In this document: positions 9,461 to 22,041 of the stretch, in pieces | How positions within the stretch are numbered: the first letter of the stretch is position 1 | Layout of the letters: every line of letters starts with the position of its first letter | Position numbers and translations under genes: made by a program | Notes under the pieces: generated by a model | Told to the model about the DNA's origin: nothing | Seen by the model: only the letters and a program-made list of their open reading frames with translations | The model's database searches: none | DNA from: Chlamydomonas sphaeroides | Lineage: Eukaryota; Chlorophyta; Chlorophyceae; Chlamydomonadales; Chlamydomonadaceae | Length of the DNA: 24,236 nucleotides | Assembly (NCBI GenBank): GCA_001662425.1 | Contig: BDDC01001366.1 | Coordinates: forward strand, 1 to 24,236 | Direction of reading: 5' to 3'

Positions 9461-9805
9461 ATGAAGCGCGTCCAGCAGCCGGGGCCCTCTGCAAACACAG
9501 AGTGCTGCGCCAGCTGCGGCACATGGCTGGCCCGGGCGCAGTACCGCCTGCACGGCCAGGTGCTGGCGTGGTTCATGTCGCTCACGCTCGCGGAGGAATC
9601 CCGCTTCGACAAATTCACAACGGATGGCCCCGACGCCGTCCTCCAGCGCCTCAAGCGGCACCTGTACACGAACCCGGGGGATGCCTGGGAGCACCGCGCC
9701 GCCCGGGTCGGCCGCACGCCGGCGGGCTGGGTGCTGGTGTGCCCGCACGCGACCATGCGCACGGGGGCGGAGAAGTTCCGCTACCGCTGCCCGCTGTGCC
9801 GCGAG
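9461..9805 (+). other. N-terminal Cys/His cluster exon of the large gene
   Basis: Exon 1 encodes 115 residues. C15, C16 and C19 (TECCASCGTW) lie near the start; C94 and H96 (VLVCPHATM) and C110 and C113 (YRCPLCREV) lie near the end. This arrangement would suit one zinc site built from two distant knuckles. The intervening segment is helical and charged (AEESRFDKFTTDGPDAVLQR). I do not recognise the domain. The exon ends at GAG|GTACGG, phase 0. Confidence 0.55.
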
Positions 9806-12800
9806 GTACGGGGCGCGGCACTAGGGGACGCCGGCGGGGGCCAGCGACATGAAGCTGTGGCCCAAGGAGTCCGGAGCTGAGCCCAACCGCCGGTGTGTGG
9901 CCCGTCACTGCGGGCGCCCGCCTGCTGCCTGCTCCTGCCACCGCAGGTGGTGGATGCGGGCAGCGACGGCTCCGGCCGCTCAGCGCACAACCTGTCGCGG
10001 CACCCCGAGCTGGGTAGGTGCGGCCCGCAACCACCCGGCTGCCTGCAAATCCAGCAGCGCGCCCGCCCCGCACTATACCCGCCGACACGTCATGCTGCTG
10101 CCACGTCTGTTTCTGTTTCTGTTCCTGGCCTGCCCCATTGGCTGCTGATGCTTGGGTCAAGCCAGGTTGGGACCTGAAACCAATCCCCTACCGGTATGAC
10201 GCCCGTCGCAGGCGGCCTGCCGGCCAAGCTCTCGCCGCCGGCCGAGCCTGCGCTGCCGCCCTGGCTGGACCACCCCACGCTGGGCGCCTGGGTGCAGTTT
10301 GCGGGGCTGTGCCTGCAGCAGGGCGTGCCCCTGGGCCCCCTGCTCGCCCACCCCGCCCGCGTAGTGGCGCTGCTGGGCGCCCTGCCACCGGAGCCGCCGC
10401 ACTGGGTGCGGCTGGTGCTGCCTCAGGGCCCCCCAACGCAGCTCGTCAGCCCGCTGGTGCTGCTGCTGCGGCAGCAGTGGCTCCTGGCGCACCCAGGGCC
10501 GCCTGGCGAGCAGCTGCAGGTCGCGCTGGCGGCGGCGCTGCAGCCGCGGGCGCTGCAGGCGCTGGCGCTGACGGCGGCGGCGGCAGCCGCTGCGCAGCCG
10601 CAGCCGCCGCAGCAGCAGCAGCAGCAGCAGCGGCCGCTGGCGGCGGCACTACCGCAGGGGCCCGCGCTGGTGTTTGCTGGAGCGGCGGCATTGGCGCACG
10701 GCCCGCGGGGCCCACAGGGAGCTCACGGCCATCTAGGGCACCCGCAGCCGCAGGCAGTGGCCAACAGCAACCATGGCGGCGGCGGCTTCGGCGGCGGCCC
10801 TCCCAACATGGCGCTCGGCGGCCAGGCAGGCGGCGCCGTGGGCCCTGCTGCCGGCATGGCGCACTGGGGCGCAGTGGGCCAAGGCCAGCCCTGCCCTGGC
10901 TCAGGCGGCTGCGGCGGCGGCGGACAGGCGGCCCCTCCCGGCTTGGAGCAAGGCGGCCCGGGGGCCGGAAGCGCGATGAACCCAGCGTCAGCCCACAACC
11001 TACCCCACCCCTTGGCGGCTGCGGAGCTGCCGCCAGGGGCGGCCGCGCCCGCAGCCGCTTGGGACCCGCAGCCCGCGGGCGGGGCGCCGCCGCCGCCGCC
11101 GGGCGCCGCCGCGTCGCACCCGCGGGGCACCGGGACCCCACCCGGCGAGGGCCACGGCGCGGCGGCCATGGATTGGATTCCGCCCGGGTTCACGCCCGAG
11201 CCCGGGCTTGCACAAGCCGGCTCCGGCCTTGGGGCGCCGCCGCCGCAGCTTGGTGACGACGGCGACCTGGAGGGGCTGCTTGGGCCCCTCCCGGGCGCCG
11301 GCCTGCTGGGCCTGGAGGGGCTGGGCTCGGAGGAGCTAGACGGCTTTTCGCTGAGCCCACTGGCCGACGCCGGCGCGGACCAGAATGACGCGGCCGCGCT
11401 GCCCTTGCCGCTCAGCCCGGATGGTGGCGTCGTCGGTGGTGGCGCCGACGGGGGCGCTGGGTCCGGGCGGCTGGGGCTGGCAGCAGCGGATGTCGGTGGC
11501 GGCGACGCCAGCAGCAGCGGCATGGGCGCAGCCGCAGCCGCAGCCGGCGCCTCTGCCGCGCCGGCGCCCGCGGCCGGCACGAGCGGCGACGACGGCTGCG
11601 GCGCCGCTCGGCAGCAGCAGCAGGGCGGCGCTGGTGCGTGGCCGGCCGGTGCCGCCGCTGCCGCCGCCGCCGCCGCCGCCACCTTGACAGCAGGCAGCGG
11701 CGGGCTCGCCGGCGTCGTCGCACCGGGCCGCAGCGGCTCTGAAGGCAGCCTGGCCGGCACGCAGCAGCAGCAGCAGCTGGCGAGGGAGGCGGCCTCCACG
11801 GATGCTGCTGCTGCGACGGCGGCCAAGCGGCCGTGGTCGGGCGGCTTCCCTGCCAACGTGCAGGCGTGGCTGCTGTCACTGCGGCACGTGCTGGGCGAGG
11901 AGGCGGCCGCCGTGTACGCCGAGGCCTTTGAGCGCACCGGCTATGCGAGTGAGTCGCGCGTGCGTACGAGTGGGGCGTTGGGGCGGGGATGGCACGGCTC
12001 GGCGATGCGCCTAGCCCATCTCGCCTGTCTAGCTTTGAGCCCGTGGGCCCCAGCTATCTGCCTAGCTATCCTGCGGTAGCCGTCGCACTGCGTGTAAGAC
12101 CTGACAACGCCTGCCTGCTGTGTCGCGCGCGCTACGTCGCCGCCTGCCCGCCCGCGTGGTGACTGACGTACGTGCAGCGCTGGAGAGCCTGGCGGGCATG
12201 GGCGACAAGCAGCTGCGGCTGGTGGACGCCACCATGGCGGAGCACGGCCTGGCGGCCACCCGGTACGGCGACACGCGCGTGCTGCTAGCGCACCGGGAGG
12301 AGCTGGTGGAGGCGGCACGGCGGCTGCAGCAGGTGCGGCCGCGGCTGGGTGCCGTGGCTGGGTGCCGTGGGTGCCGTGTCTGGGTGCCGTGCGTGCCGTG
12401 GGTAGGGTGGGTCCTACCTGTGTCCCTAGATACGCAGGGCCGCAGGGTGGCAGGTGGGAGTCGTGGGTGGGGGTCCTGGAGCGGTCTCCGTCGCCTGCAG
12501 GGCCCCGGATACCCTGGCCCTGGGCATGGCGGCCGCAGGGTGGCAGGGCCACCGGGCCGCTGAGCGGCTATCAGCCGAGGGCCCCGGGGGCAGGGCCGAC
12601 CTGGGGTGCCTGGCATGCATGCACGGTGCACCCATCGTCGCAGCAGCCCTATTGACACGCACCTCGAGTCTTGGGGCGTGCACCCACCCCGCCCACCTAC
12701 CCCACCCACCCCACCCCGCGTGCAGGAGCTGGCCCAGCACTGCCAGCGCTCCTGCGCCGTGTGCCGCGGCGGCCGCAGCAATGGCGGCGAGTGGTGCCGC

Positions 12801-15800
12801 TGCTGCAGCGCCTGCGCCAGGGCGGATGAGGGCGGCGGCAGTGGCGGCGGTGGCTGCGGCGGTGGCGGCGGCGGTGGCGGTGACGTCAGTGGCGGAAGCG
12901 GCAGCGGCGGCGGCCCTGGGCACGAGCACGGCGGCAGCGGGGGTGGTCCAGGACCCAGCGGCGGCGAGGGCGGCGGCAGCTCGCAGGGCAGTGGCAAGCG
13001 CTCGCGCACCGGCGGCGCCGCCGGCGGCCCGCCGCCGGGTAGCCGCCAGCAGGCGGCGGATGGGGGCGAGCCGGGGCGGCCACAGCCAGTGACGCCGGCT
13101 GCCCCCCTGGCGCTGCTGCTCGCGGAGGCAGACCGTCACTGGCCGCAGCGGCCAGAGGGGCGGCCCGGGGCGCAGCAGTACGCCGAGGCCTTTGAGCGCA
13201 CCGGCCTCACGAGTGAGTCATGCGTCACGCAGGCGGCCTGGGCTGAGCTGCCTGCCTGCATCGGCGCCTGCACGCACGGCGGTCGCTGCTGACGGGTCGT
13301 CCGCCATCGCGCGCATGTCGCCGCCTGACGACTCGCCCCTGGCTGCATCATGTATGCATCATGCAAGCAGCTCGTGTCCCATCCCACCGTACCCCACCTT
13401 ACTTTACTAGCGCCAGTCCCGCTTTCCCCCTCCATCATGCGCCCTCCCACTTTCTTCCCGCTCCTTTATCCCGCCCCGCCCCACCCTGCCAGCGCTGCCG
13501 CTGCTGCTGTGTTTGTCGCACTCGCACCTGGACCTGGTTGAGGCGGTGATGCGGGAGGGCGGCATAGCCAACACCGAGGGGCAGGCGGCCGTGCCGCAGG
13601 CCCACCGCCAGGCGCTGCTGGCGGCGGCCAGGGAGCTGGAGGCGGCGCGGCAGCTGGCGCTGCGGGCGGAGGAGGTGAAGCCTGCTTGCTTGCGTGTCAC
13701 GCACCGCATGGGCTGCGCAATGCATGCCGCTCACCTGCGCGCCTTGCTTCTCTCAAGGGATGTTGCTCACAGCGTCCGTACAATCATGATGCAAATGCAT
13801 GAAACTTCGAAAGCTTGTATGACTTACCAATGATGCGCTTGCCACCCTACCTATCTGCAGGACGCCGCCGAGCGGCTGGCGGCCCTCGTGGCGGGGCTGT
13901 CCCTGAGTGGCGGTGCTGCCGACGCGGCCCCGGGCAAGGCGGCCCCACGAGCATCGCCACAGCTGCCTGGGGCCGCGGGCCCCGAGGGCCGCTCCGACGG
14001 ACTGAGGCTGTGGCCTCGACGGCGGCAATGGTGGATCGCACAGCTGGCGCTGGAGCCGGGGACGCAGCTGGTGCGGCTTGTGTGGCAAGGGGGACCTGGC
14101 GTGGGCTTGGACTTGGTGGGGGCGCGCTGGGCCCGGCCGGTCGTGTGCCACACGCGAACGCACGCATGGCGCCGTAGCGGGGGGCGCGTCTAATGCGACG
14201 GCTATGGCCCTCGGCGACCTGCTGTGGCTTGGCGGGAGCTCACGCCGGCTCCCATGCAGGGCGCCGTACGCAGCCGACGGAGGACGCCACCGGGCCCTGC
14301 GTGCCCAAAAAATCCCACAGCCACACGCGCGCGCGCCAGGGGACCGACCCAGCAGGCCGCCCGCCAGCAGCCCATCCAGGCGCTGCGTTGTCCCCGATAA
14401 TGTAGATAATGCCCGCCCGCAACCACGGCCGTGTGTGTTGCATGTGCCACACGCACAGGATGGCCGCGAGGTGGCTCCCGGGGAGCGCGAGGCCGCGATG
14501 GCGGCGCTGCCGGCGATGGAGCAGGAGCGGCAGCAGCTGGCGGATGAGGCGCTGGCCGCCGCCGTCGCAGGCGCCGCCGACAACGACGACGACGGCAACG
14601 ACGACGACGACTGCGCGCCCCGCGCCGCAGGTGCGCAGTTGTCGCCTAGCTAGGCAGGCGGGCTGCGTATTGCGCCCCGTCCCAAGTCCGGAGCTCTGCT
14701 CTTGCTTGCCGTACAATGCCGTACAGCACGACGGCTATCCCGTAGTGCCGCCGCGTGACCTGGCCCAGCATGTGCCCAGCTGCCACCTGCGCCACCCTGC
14801 TGCCGTACCATGCCGTACCCGGCCCATGCCTGCGTACCGTGTCCCCCCCGGCCCCCTCCAACCCTCCCAGGCCCGCGCAGCGTGCAGCCGCCCGACAAGC
14901 TTCACGGCCAGGACACGTGCGCGGTGCTGGTGGGCTACCTGCGCAAGGTGCGTGCGTGTAGAGTGTAGTAATAGAGCGAAGAAATAGAGTGAAGTAATAT
15001 AGTATAGTAATAGAATGAAGTAAAAGTAATAGTGCGCAAGGTGCGTGCGTGTGCTCATTTCCTTGAAGGGAAGTGAGAGTGTGACACGCTTTGAGGGGTT
15101 GGTGTGCGCGTGTGGAGGCATGGAGAGGAGGAGACGGCCGGCGGAGGAGGGGAGGGGAGGGCGGAGCTGTTGTGATTCGCCTAGTGCTGCTGCAGCCTAG
15201 CCCATCCACGGCAGCCTGCGAGTGCCGCCGCCTGCTGCCGGAGCCGCCGCGCAGCGCAGCGACCGGCCAGCGGGCCCGCTGCGTGGATGGGGCGCTCGCT
15301 CGGGCCTGCCAGGGCGCTAGGGCAGCCGAGCCACCCGCAGCACAGCGCTGCGCAGCCCACTCGCATGCCCCATGCTCGTGTATGTGTGGCCGTACGGCGG
15401 GGCACAGGCAGCAGTGCTGTTTGCTTGCTTTGGCGAGCCGGGTGCACCTATGCATGCACCCACCTGCGGGCGGTGTGCGCTTCGTTGGGAGGGGGCCAAC
15501 CGTGCCTTGATGCATGGCGCTGGGGGCTTTGAGCGAAGCAAAGGGGCTTGGCTTTGTAGAGTGCCCATGTCGGCCCCACCCTCCACCTTGCTTGACGAAC
15601 ACGCGGCCGGCCGGGCCTGGACACACGCTGTGTGTGTGTCAGGTGGGGCTCAAGTACGCCGTGCTGGACGAGGGCCAGCACTGGGCGGCCCGCCTGCCGG
15701 AGCTGACGTCGCTCATGCGGCGGCTGCTGGAGCTGGGCGACAAGGTGCGGGGCGGGGCGGGGCTGGAGCGGCTTGGTAGGGCAGCAGCAGGGGCGGGGCA

Positions 15801-18800
15801 GGGGCAGGGCGGGGCTTGGGGGGCACACTACGGGACACCTGTGGGCCGCACTACGTTGTTCGTTCCCTTACTTCCGGGCTGCTGAGGATGAGGATGCTGC
15901 TGTTGCTGCTTATGCTGCTGCTGCTGGGGGGCGAGGTGATGTGTGGCAAGAGGGCCCGGGTGGCTGGTGGTGCGCCACCAAGTGGCTCAGCAGGCGTCGT
16001 GTGCGTAGTGACGAGTAGACTGGGAGAGCGGGGCGTTGACGTGGAGGAGATGTGGGCACTGAGCTTGGGCGTCCGTCTTTGCCGCCGCCGCAACACGCAC
16101 AGGACGGGCCCAAGGACCCAGCGGCGCGCGGCAACGGACCGCTCCACATCGCCGCCTACAAGGACTGGCCCGAGGCGGCGGAGCTGCTGCTGGCGCTGGG
16201 GGCGCCCGTGGACGCCCGTTGCGAGGTGAGCTGCCTTCCCTTACCTGCTCCTATCTAGCGCGCGCGGAGAATCGCAGTGCGCGATGCAAGGTGAGCTGCT
16301 GCCTACATCGCTAGCTAGCTTGCGCGAGCAGCAAGCTTGCTGGCGCAGGTACGGGTGCGGCCACGAGGCGGGCCCGCCTTGTCCTCTGCCGTACGTACGT
16401 GTGCTTCACGCCTGCTGGGTGCGGCTTTCTCCCACCCCGTCCACGGCACTGGCCCGCCGCCCGCACGCAGCGCCGCCGCACTCCACTCACCTACGCCGCG
16501 GCCGCCGGCGCCAAGCGGATGGCGCTGCTGCTGCTTGGCGCCGGCGCGAACGTGAACGCTGCTGACGACGTGAGGAGGGACTGGGGTGGCGCCGGGAGGG
16601 CAGCTCAGGGCAGCGCTGGGGAGTGGAGGGAAGGGCAGCGCAGGGGAGGGGAGGGGAAGGGACGGCAGTGCAGGGGAGGGTCTCTGGCTGGGGTCCATGC
16701 CCGCCCCCGCCGCTTGACCATGCGTGTGCGCTGACACCTGCAGCGACCAGCTAGCGTGTGTGCAAAGTGCATCCATGCATGCCTGCGTCGAGGGTCGTCC
16801 GCGCCTTACTTGCTTGCTGCCAACATCGACACCACCACACCGCACGCCGCCGCAGCTGGGCACGACGCCGCTGCATGCCGCTGCGTCGCAAGGCCACTGC
16901 GGCCTGGTGGAGCTGCTGCTCGCCCGGGGCGCCGACATGGAGGCCCAGGTGGGGTGTGCGCCCGCGAGGTAGATGGAGCCGCCGCTGCTGCCGCTGCCGG
17001 CGAGCGGGCAGAGGGATGGGGTGTGGTGGTGCGGGAGCCGGGGGTTGGGAGCCGGGGTTTGGCAGGCCCTAGGCTCAAGAAACGGGCTGCACCGAAATCG
17101 CTCCCGTTACCTTTAGGGCAAAACGTTCTGCGGACGCCCGAAGTCTGGCCGGCCTCACGCCGGGGGGCCATGGGCAAAGGCCGCACGGCAAGCTGTCAAA
17201 GCCCTACGTTTGTAGCTCATGTAGCGCACACTGGAAGCGCCGCAGGCCACAGGCACTGGAGCACGGGCTGCAATGACGCACGAGCCTTCCTCGTGGCCGA
17301 TTGCCGCCGCCTTCATTGCGCATGTGCTCACCGTGCTATATGTGTCACCTCCTCCATTCATCCCACCCTCTCCCAGGGCCACTACGGCACGCCGCTATGC
17401 CTGGCCGCATCCTACAAGAGGACGCAGGCGGTGCGGCAGCTGCTGCGCGCAGGCGCCGACATCGCGGCGGCGCGGCCCAGCGTAAGCTAGCGCGGCGCCC
17501 CGCCGGCCGGCCTGCCGACACCCGACCCGGCAAGGCCTCTGCCCTGTCCGAGCCGGGCCCTGTCTGTCTGTGCGACGCCATGTCCGTGCGCGCCTGTCGG
17601 CAGCGCCCCGCTGTATGCACACCCCATGCAGCGTGCCTGTGAACCCCGCCTGGGACCTCGGCTTGACGGCACGCACCCGATCGAGTTGCGCGCTTGTGAG
17701 CGTGCATGACGATGAGCAAGCCGGCGGGGCCTGACCCTGCGCGTGTGTGTGTGCGCCGCGCCGCCGCTCCGTGTGCTGCCGACGCTACAGGACAAGTGGA
17801 CGCCGCTGCACTCGGCCGCGTGCAGCGGCAAGCCGCACCTGCTGCAGCTGCTGCTGGGCTTCCTGCGCCACAGCGGCAGGGCGGCGAGCAGCAGCGGCGC
17901 GGAGGTAGGCCGTCGTCGGGTCGCGGCGGGTCGCGGCGGCTGCGTGCTGGGTGCGGGTGCTGGGTGCGGGTGCTGGGTGCGCGAGCATGCGGAGGCACAG
18001 GCACTGGCACTGGCAATGCCGCTGTGGACTGCGGCCAAGTCCAATCTTGTCCAAACCTGTATGTGACCCGGCCCGTGACGTGCTCGTACTCCTCCTCCCA
18101 CCGCTCGTGGTGTGTGTGATGATGCTCGCAGGCTGCGCCATGCGCTGTCGTCATCAACGCCCCGGACGGCGTAAGCAAGGAAGCCGTGCTTGCCGTTGCC
18201 GCAGCGCCATGCTGATGAGAGATAGACGGGCTCGCGTCGTCATCGGCACACCGAGGGACGGGCCTTGCTTTGCGTTGTACATGCGGCGACGCGGCCCAGC
18301 TAGCCCAGGACTAGGGTTACCAAACAATACCTCCACAAGATTTCGATAACCCCATGACACGGCGTACAATTGTATATGCGCATGTGTAAGACAACCTGCC
18401 CTCGCTCCCTCCTCGCGGCCGCCCTACACAGAACGGCATGACGCCGCTCCACTTTGCTGCCTCCAAGGGCTGCCTGCCCTCCGTGGAGCTGCTGCTGAGG
18501 CACGGAGCGCACGCCGACACCGCCGATCGGGTATGTACGTGCCGCGGGTCATGAGGAGGAGTCACCGGCGGCACGGCAGGCAAGCCGCTCGCCGGGCATG
18601 CCGGTGCCGCGCCGCCGCATGCTGTATGTGACTCAGCCGCGAGGTCACTCCCCTGCGCACCCCTTTGTTGCTTGCTGCCTGCCGCTGTCCAGTCATCGAC
18701 CCTGCGTAGGGTTGACGTCCTATGTACAAGCAACGCTATGTCAAGTGTACAACGTATCGCCCATCCCCACCCCTGCTGCGCGGTGCGGTCCACGCAGGAG

Positions 18801-21800
18801 GGGCGCACGCCCCTGTGCCTCGCGAGCATGGCGGGGCGCACCCCCATCATGCAGCTCCTGCTGGCTGCCGGCGCAGACCCCAACACCCAAGCGGTGCGCG
18901 TGGTTGGGGGGCGGCGGCCCTTGGCGACCCATGACGAGCGGCTGCGCTGCTAGCTGCAAGCAGCTGCACGCAAACTCCGTCTTGCTGCCATGCTGGCGCT
19001 CTCGAGCCACGCGCGAGCGACGGCGCGTTGCGGCGCGTGCTCCCTCCCGCCCGCAGGCCGGCAGCCGCCGGACGTCGCTCATGGAGGCCTGCCGTCACGG
19101 TCTGGCCGCCCCCGTGCGGCTGCTGCTGGAGGCGGGCGCCGACCCCAACATCCGAGACGGGGTGCGTGGTTGGACGAAGGGGCCGTTTGCATGGGCGCGG
19201 CCGCGCCCGAAGAAGGGCGAGCACGCTCCCACGCCACTCCAGCGAGCCACAGGCGCGGTCGCGTCTTGACACGCCGTCATGTATGTATGCCACCGCGGCT
19301 CCGCACGCGCCGTGCACGTGCAGGAGGGCAGCACGGCCCTGCACGAGGCGGCCCTGATGGGGGACGAGGAGGTGCTGGCGCTGCTGCTTGACAACCCCGG
19401 CAGGCCCGCGGACGTCAAGGCAGCCAACCAGGTGCTTCTTCCGGGCTTCCGGACTTGCTCCGGACCACACACGCACCCACCTTGGAAGCGGGTCCGTTGG
19501 TGTTGCGGCGGGTGTGCATGACGCGCCCGGTCCGCCGGTCCGGCCCCGCAGAACGGCGAGACCGCGCTCGACATGGCGCTGGGCCCCGAGGCGCGGCAGC
19601 TGCTGCAGCGGGCGTGGGCGCAGACACGTGCTGCAGCTGCCGGGCCGCCAGGCAGCAGCGGCAGTGCCTCAGGTGGGGGGGGAGGGGGGCGAGCACCCCT
19701 GGACGCTCCTTGATGTAAGAAACAGTTACATCTTTCTTGATGCCGCCTCTTGATGTCAACAAGCTCAACTGACCCGACCGACCCGCTTGACGCAGCGGAC
19801 GCCGCGATCGCCGCCCTGCGACTGGCGCCAGAGGACGAGGAGACGCCGTGGCGGGACGAGGGCAGCCGCAGTCTGCTGGTGTCGCCGGCGCTGCTGCGGC
19901 GCTGCGACGTGCTGCGCGAGGCGCAGGAGGGCGGCATGGACTTCCCGCAGCAGCAGGAGAGCGGCCTACTGGAGGTCCCAGGCGTGCCCGGCCACGTGCC
20001 CTCGGCTGGCGTTGCCGTCCTAGGCGACTGGGCGCAACGAATGTGGCCGAGCCCGGCGGCCGCGAGGACATCCGATCCGGCGGCGTCCGGCGGCGAGGGC
20101 GGTCCCAGCGGCAGCCAGCCGCGAGGGTCGTCCAGCCCCGGCCAGGCGCAGTGGCCTGCCGAGTGGCTGCCCGGCTGGCTGGCGGGGCACTGCGGCAGCG
20201 GCGGCCTGCGCGCGGCCGCCGCGGCCGCCGACTACTGGGGCTGCCGGCCCTTCCAGCTGCTGGTGCTGGCGGTGCAGCTGTCGAGGGTGGTGGCGTCGCT
20301 GCCGGTGGCGGGGCCGGCCGCCGCCGGGTCGGCGGCCGCGGTGGCGCCGGAGCCCGACCCCGACGGCCTCCGGGTGCTGCCCATGTCGGCCCTAGGGCTG
20401 GTGAGCCGGCCCTTGCTTAGCGCGCGGGCTGCTACGAGCGCCACAGGGAGTGATGATTGTGATCTACGTAGAGAGATGGGGCGACCCCACGCCTACCACC
20501 GGGAGTTGCTTGCTTGCTTGTTGTTGCCCTTGCCAGCTTACTTCGGGTGCCAAGCACACCGTGCCGCCCCGCCGTCGAAAGCCTCGCTCGCTGCCCCACG
20601 GCCTGTGCGGCCACCTTCAGGAGCACTTCCAGCGGCTTGCCGCGACGCTGCTGCTGGCAGCGCCTGCGCCGGACAGCTTCGAGGCGGCGACAGCGCCCGG
20701 CGGCGGCGCGGCCGGCGCGCTGCTGCGGCGGCGCGTGTCGGTGGGCGCCATGGAGGACCTGGTGGCGCGGCTGACGGTCGGCGCGGATGGGAGGGGCGGC
20801 GACCTAAGCGGCCTGCTGCAGCACGCGGGCGCCACCCAGGGCGCCGTGCGGTGCGTGGTTTGGCTGGGTGCCCCGCGGCGGGGGAGCGAGACCAGCGCCG
20901 GCGCAGGCGTGGCTGCAACCCGCGCGCCCACCGACGGCGGCAGCCCACTTCGTGCACCCCGGACGCCACCACGTCACTGTGCCCCTCACTGCTGCTGTGC
21001 CAGTTTGTGGGGACGGAGGCCCATGTGTGACGGGAACGCGCCGGCGCGGGGTGTAGCTGTTGTCGTTCCGTCTGTATGTGTTGACAACCCACGTGCTGTT
21101 CATCGTTGCCACGCATGCGCAGGCTGCTGCTGTACCGGCTGGGGCTGCGGCCGGTGCTGACGGTCTCGCGCGCGGGCGGCGACTCGGGGTCGCGGGCGTT
21201 CGAGGTGGAGGGCCAGCAGGGCCCCGAGCACGCCCAGCGGCACTACATCCGGCTGCCCCTGAGCGAGCTGGGCCGCTACCAGCCCGCCACAGCGCTGTGG
21301 CCCGCCCACCACACGTACCTGGTGAGGGACGGAGGGCGTGCAGGGGGTTGGCCGGGGTGCTCCCCTAGACGTACGGCATCGTGCGTGGCATGGCATGGCA
21401 TGGCGGCGGCGGCGGCTGAGGCAGGTGCTGCAGGTGCCAGCGGCTGCGGCCGATGTGCCACGCGCGCCTTCATAAGCATGCACATGAGACCCACGCTGTG
21501 TTGTGCCGTACATCGCCTCAGATCTCGTCAATGACGCTCACGGTCATCGCAGAGAAGCGGGTAAGCGAGACAGACTCAGCAAGTGACCCTTAGCGCATCG
21601 GCATGACGACGGTCGATGTCGCAAGACGCGGGACTGGGTATGCACTACTCCGCTGCAAACAGCTTCACTCCCTCGGCACCAAGCTAAGCATCCCGCCCCC
21701 GCCCGCCTGCGGCGCGCTGCCGGCACAACGAAACACACACACGCAGGGCCCGAGCCCCGTCGTCCCGCACCACGGCCCCGCCGCCACCACGGCCTCCTGC

Positions 21801-22010
21801 ACCTACGGCAAGCTGCTGCTGCTGGACCCGGCGGGCCAGCCGCTGCGCCCCTCCGGCTGGGCCTGGCAGCCGCTCTACAACAACGCGCGCTCCGTCAGCC
21901 GGCCGCAGCGCCATGTGCTGGAGCTGCAGCCGGACGAGTGGCTGCTGGAGCAGGCAAACAAGCTGCTGCTGCCGGGCGGCGACGGCGGCGGCGGCGGCGA
22001 TGACGGCGGC

Positions 22011-22041
<31 letters not shown>

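Noticed and set aside
10723..11937. 404-codon minus-strand open frame opposite exon 3 of the large gene
   Set aside because: It is composed of Ser/Pro/Ala repeats that mirror the plus-strand low-complexity codons, with no independent gene signals.
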